Shown here one piece after another: positions 39,771 to 41,655 of a DNA stretch of 41,655 bases (the stretch's first letter is position 1; every line of letters starts with the position of its first letter). The DNA comes from a virus: the IMG/VR virus record IMGVR_UViG_3300038701_001512, positions 1 to 41,655 of that record. The stretch is one strand, 5' to 3'. Below the pieces are notes generated by a model. It saw nothing but the letters and a program-made list of their open reading frames with translations. It did no database searches and was not told where the DNA came from. Position numbers and translations under genes: made by a program.

Positions 39771-39811
39771 GATTATATTAAATTGATTAACCAACTAGGA
39801 GATTAAAAATT

Positions 39812-40006
39812 ATGATTGACCATATTAAAAGAATGGAAGAGCTTTTTATAGTTCATGTTGAACTTAGAGACTCTGAAGAGGCACCAGAAAATTGGGATTT
39901 AGCTGATACAATTGAATGGCTCTGTGAGACTTATTCAGAAGTTGAGCTAGATGATAAATTTGAACATATTAGTGGATATTGGTTAAATAATTTATCAGTT
40001 AAATAA
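39812..40006 (+). CDS. Small acidic early protein (64 aa)
   Basis: AGGAG nine bases before the ATG, own promoter upstream and a hairpin after it, so probably a single-gene transcript. Strongly acidic (ELRDSEEAPENWD, ETYSEVELDD) with aromatic residues. Small acidic early phage proteins often bind host enzymes or mimic DNA; that is only a general expectation. No family recognised. Confidence 0.72.
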   Translation: MIDHIKRMEELFIVHVELRDSEEAPENWDLADTIEWLCETYSEVELDDKFEHISGYWLNNLSVK

Positions 40007-40011
40007 TAAAA

Positions 40012-40040
40012 GTTAATAACTTAGCAATAAGTTATTTAAC
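40012..40040 (+). terminator. AT-rich hairpin after the 64-aa gene
   Basis: GTTAATAACTT (40012-40022) pairs with AAGTTATTTAAC (40029-40040) with one bulged base and a six-base loop. Lacks a U-run, so it may slow polymerase or protect the mRNA end rather than terminate fully. Confidence 0.4.
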
Positions 40041-40061
40041 ATAATAGCATGACTTATATTG

Positions 40062-40070
40062 TGCTATTAT
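40062..40070 (+). promoter_or_regulatory. Extended -10 promoter candidate for the 70-aa gene
   Basis: TGCTATTAT (extended -10 with TATTAT at 40065-40070) repeats the TTGTGCTAT context seen at the 39765 promoter. No good -35 is visible. The ATG follows at 40106. Confidence 0.5.
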
Positions 40071-40105
40071 GGTAAATAATATAAACTAAATACAAGGAAA
40101 TTATT

Positions 40106-40318
40106 ATGATTTATAAAGATGCAATGAAGCTGATTGAAACAGCTAGTAAAATTTATATCTGTGTTGAATATACTTGCGAAGGTGAAATAGCTTATATGCA
40201 CTTACAAGGTATTAAAAAAGATGTCATTAGTGAGTTAAAAGCAAAACAAGCTATGACTGATCGACCAATTGAAATAAATATTAGTACATTAGCTTCGGGT
40301 AATGTTTACATTAATTAA
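40106..40318 (+). CDS. Small early protein (70 aa)
   Basis: AGGA seven bases before the ATG. Alpha/beta pattern: MIYKDAMKLIETASKIYICVEYTCEGEIAYM-like strand pair, a helix, then IEINISTLASGNVYIN. Separate promoters before and after it suggest single-gene early expression. No family recognised. Confidence 0.7.
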   Translation: MIYKDAMKLIETASKIYICVEYTCEGEIAYMHLQGIKKDVISELKAKQAMTDRPIEINISTLASGNVYIN

Positions 40319-40371
40319 TATGTAAATATAAATTAGTCTTTATAATATTATTTCTTTTTTGAAAATAATCG

Positions 40372-40400
40372 TTTACAAGATGAATTTACTATGATATAAA
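40372..40400 (+). promoter_or_regulatory. Sigma70-like promoter before the 40412 gene
   Basis: TTTACA (40372-40377), a 17-bp spacer, TATAAA (40395-40400) with TGA before it. The very short distance to the ATG at 40412 would leave almost no leader, so RNA may be leaderless or serve the frame at 40476 instead. Confidence 0.6.
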
Positions 40401-40411
40401 GGATAAATACA

Positions 40412-40684
40412 ATGTTTAATCTACTTAGATATAAATTTTGGAAACATGCAACACTATATAAAGAAGGGAAATACAATGCGAAAGATTATTATATACATAA
40501 TGGCAGTTACGGGTTATCGTGTCAAACATACAACACGAAGCAATCAGATTTTGAACAGAGATGCAAACGAATATCTAAGACTGAAATTAGCGCGCCGACA
40601 TTATTAATGAGCACAACTAGTGTAATGTGTTCTTATATATGTACATTACCACAATCACAACCAAAACTAAGGATAATAAAATGA
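40412..40684 (+). CDS. Hypothetical protein (90 aa), uncertain reading frame
   Basis: AGGA lies before ATG 40412. The first half (MFNLLRYKFWKHATLYKEGKY-like, NAKDYYIHN) is plausible protein; the second half is Ser/Thr/Cys-rich and less convincing. An alternative frame with a better ribosome binding site begins inside it at 40476, and its own tail from the in-frame ATG near 40607 follows that frame's stop. Only one arrangement may be real. Confidence 0.4.
   Translation: MFNLLRYKFWKHATLYKEGKYNAKDYYIHNGSYGLSCQTYNTKQSDFEQRCKRISKTEISAPTLLMSTTSVMCSYICTLPQSQPKLRIIK
40476..40607 (+). CDS. Small basic hypothetical protein (43 aa), alternative frame
   Basis: MRKIIIYIMAVTGYRVKH, then RSNQILNRDANEYLRLKLA and RRHY. 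AAGGG seven bases before the ATG. Strongly basic, with a natural-looking helical end. Its TAA overlaps an ATG (TAATG). Competes with the 40412 frame. Confidence 0.4.
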   Translation: MRKIIIYIMAVTGYRVKHTTRSNQILNRDANEYLRLKLARRHY

Positions 40685-40779
40685 TACAATCTGAAAACGA
40701 TATTCCAACTATGGAAAAAGAAAATAATAGCGATATAATTCAAATTTTATGTGTACATTTAAATCAAAGCACGTTATAA
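40681..40779 (+). CDS. Very small acidic peptide (32 aa), tentative
   Basis: ATG overlaps the preceding stop (ATGA). MIQSENDIPTMEKENNSDI, then IQILCVHLNQSTL. Its 3' end overlaps the promoter at 40752-40780, so it may be chance. Low support. Confidence 0.3.
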   Translation: MIQSENDIPTMEKENNSDIIQILCVHLNQSTL

Positions 40780-40780
40780 T
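40752..40780 (+). promoter_or_regulatory. Sigma70-like promoter for the 165-aa gene
   Basis: TGTACA (40752-40757), a 17-bp spacer, TATAAT (40775-40780). It would give a leader of about 100 bases before ATG 40887, long enough for the hairpins at 40820-40859. Confidence 0.72.
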
Positions 40781-40819
40781 CTTTAAATAATTTCGAAACG
40801 TCTTATTATATAGGGCGTC

Positions 40820-40859
40820 TGTTGGAAACGAGCAAGCCAACACTGATGAGAATGCTCAT
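40820..40859 (+). promoter_or_regulatory. Structured 5' leader of the 165-aa gene
   Basis: TGTTGG (40820-40825) pairs with CCAACA (40837-40842). ATGAG (40846-40850) pairs with CTCAT (40855-40859). The first loop contains GAGC (40830-40833), complementary to GCTC (40854-40857), so an alternative pseudoknot is possible. It may stabilise or regulate the mRNA. Confidence 0.5.
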
Positions 40860-40886
40860 AACTTATATAAAGAAAAGGACTATATT

Positions 40887-41384
40887 ATGTCAAACATTAA
40901 AAAAGCATACGTTGAAATTGTTGAACTTTTGGAAGCAAACGAAGATAAAAAAGTAAAATCTATCATCGATCAAGTACGTGAATTGGCTTCAGCTAAGACT
41001 TCACGAGCTTCTGGAGACTCTGCACTTCGTGACACTGATGGAAACGTTGTTGCAATCCAAGATTATTACTTCAAACGCTTCATGCCTCTTGTTGGTAATA
41101 AAGCAGTGGAATTTGGTGCTAAGAAAAACTCAAGCACTGGCCTTAATACAATGTGTAAAGAAGGTGTTTCTAACTGGACTAAGCAACAACGTGTTGCTAA
41201 ACAAGCAAATCAAGACCTATTGACACGTGTTGCAAATGGTGAAGTTGCTCCTGAGAATATTGGTGCAGAACAAGCTAAAATTGAAGAAGAGCGCAAATCA
41301 ATTGCACCTACTGAATTAGGTTTTGAAACTAAGGAAGAAGTTGTAAAATACCTTGAGAAAAACGGCGTAACACTTGCTGCTTAA
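40887..41384 (+). CDS. Abundant-looking early protein of unknown function (165 aa)
   Basis: Own promoter, structured leader, AAAGGA about seven bases upstream and a strong terminator after it make this a dedicated single-gene unit. Codon use is richer in G/C than its neighbours, like the capsid gene, suggesting high expression. The protein is helical and lysine-rich with a central RASGDSALRDTDGNVVAIQD, FKRFMPLVGNKAVEFGAKK, and an acidic C-terminal helix. No signal peptide or membrane segment. I do not recognise a family; host takeover or DNA-associated roles are possible. Confidence 0.8.
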   Translation: MSNIKKAYVEIVELLEANEDKKVKSIIDQVRELASAKTSRASGDSALRDTDGNVVAIQDYYFKRFMPLVGNKAVEFGAKKNSSTGLNTMCKEGVSNWTKQQRVAKQANQDLLTRVANGEVAPENIGAEQAKIEEERKSIAPTELGFETKEEVVKYLEKNGVTLAA

Positions 41385-41396
41385 TATGTGAAGAGC

Positions 41397-41430
41397 AAAA
41401 GGCCTCAGTAATTCCCTGCTGAGGCCTTTT
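41397..41430 (+). terminator. Rho-independent terminator after the 165-aa gene
   Basis: AAAAGGCCTCAG (41397-41408) pairs perfectly with CTGAGGCCTTTT (41419-41430), the last bases forming the U-run. The stem core AAAGGCCTCAG is identical to that of the terminator at 18664-18693. Confidence 0.92.
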
Positions 41431-41523
41431 CTTTACCTTAATTAGTTTTCCATATTATTGAAATAATAGTTCAGTCCATAGGAGCTCCGTGAGGCCTCGA
41501 ATATTTTGATTGACAATCACAAG

Positions 41524-41655
41524 CGGGATTTAAAACACGCTAGATTTGGACAAGATATGGAGACGAAATATATTGAATAAGTCTCAGTAACATATTAAAG
41601 CTACTACTGATATTAAATTATGGAAATTAAATAATTATTTACAAATTTAAAAATA
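41524..41655. repeat. Right copy of 132-bp terminal direct repeat
   Basis: Matches 1-132 except at 41527 and 41529. The window ends at the last repeated base. Upstream of it, 41431-41523 contains no gene; it has a GAGGCCTC palindrome near 41490 and a TTGACA at 41510 without a matching -10. Confidence 0.95.

Noticed and set aside
40820-40870. Hammerhead-ribozyme-like words (GGAAAC and CTGATGAG)
   Set aside because: The order and the 14-base distance between them leave no room for the required stems and no cleavage-site UH context; the segment folds more simply as two hairpins.
41505-41545. TTGACA at 41510 as a promoter reading into the right repeat
   Set aside because: No acceptable -10 element lies 15-19 bases downstream.

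Overview
The window reads as a complete, or nearly complete, genome of a small tailed phage with podovirus-type (short-tailed) virion genes. The last 132 bases repeat the first 132 with two differences. The DNA is AT-rich. Genes are packed with TAATG/ATGA-style overlaps and clear AGGAG-type ribosome binding sites. I found no integrase, no convincing tRNA gene and no single-subunit RNA polymerase. Several intergenic regions instead carry sigma70-like promoters (TTTACA or TGTACA, about 17 bp, TATAAT, often with a TGn extension), so transcription probably depends on host RNA polymerase of a Gram-negative bacterium (spanin pair, murein-degrading lysis genes). Overall layout recalls LUZ24/PaP3-type podoviruses (replication genes one way, virion genes the other, terminase divergent). 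That comparison is from memory and was not tested by alignment.

Layout. (1) 1-18593, plus strand: repeat and promoter, small early genes, then a replication and nucleotide-metabolism block. It holds a primase-polymerase/SF3 helicase, a Dda/RecD-like helicase, peptide deformylase, a HAD phosphatase-like protein, an SSB-like protein, a family A DNA polymerase, a DnaQ-type exonuclease, a ThyA-family enzyme, a MazG-like pyrophosphohydrolase, a dCMP deaminase fused to a DUF5664-like domain, RyR-domain and Gp49-family proteins, a 5'-3' exonuclease, an SF2 helicase, an ATP-dependent DNA ligase and a VRR-NUC nuclease. (2) 18664-18693: a bidirectional terminator between the two converging arms. (3) 35967 down to 18704, minus strand: scaffold, capsid, decoration-like protein, tail adaptor, collar-domain fibre, tail nozzle-like protein, GNAT protein, three internal/ejection proteins with the portal among them, a PAS-domain membrane protein, GH108 endolysin, an SGNH esterase tailspike, small proteins, holin-like protein and spanins. 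(4) 36116-38594, plus strand: small RHH-like protein, both terminase subunits and a small apparently frameshifted gene. (5) 38595-39811: a 1.2-kb AT-rich non-coding region with one GC-rich hairpin island, two pairs of helically phased repeats and mutually exclusive hairpins. (6) 39812-41430, plus strand: small early genes with individual promoters, ending in a 165-aa protein with its own promoter, structured leader and terminator.

How it fits together: early genes flanking the terminal repeat probably act on the host first. The middle block reshapes nucleotide pools and replicates the DNA. The late minus-strand unit, apparently started from one promoter near 36.0 kb, makes the virion and the lysis proteins. 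The most interesting points are: an Asn-to-Asp change in the ThyA-family enzyme that predicts a cytosine-modifying activity; a DNA polymerase with three altered active-site positions; a PAS sensor-like membrane protein inside the lysis cluster; a possible ADP-ribosyltransferase-like tail on an ejected virion protein; two related-looking structured intergenic regions around 7.3-8.1 kb; and the patterned non-coding region.
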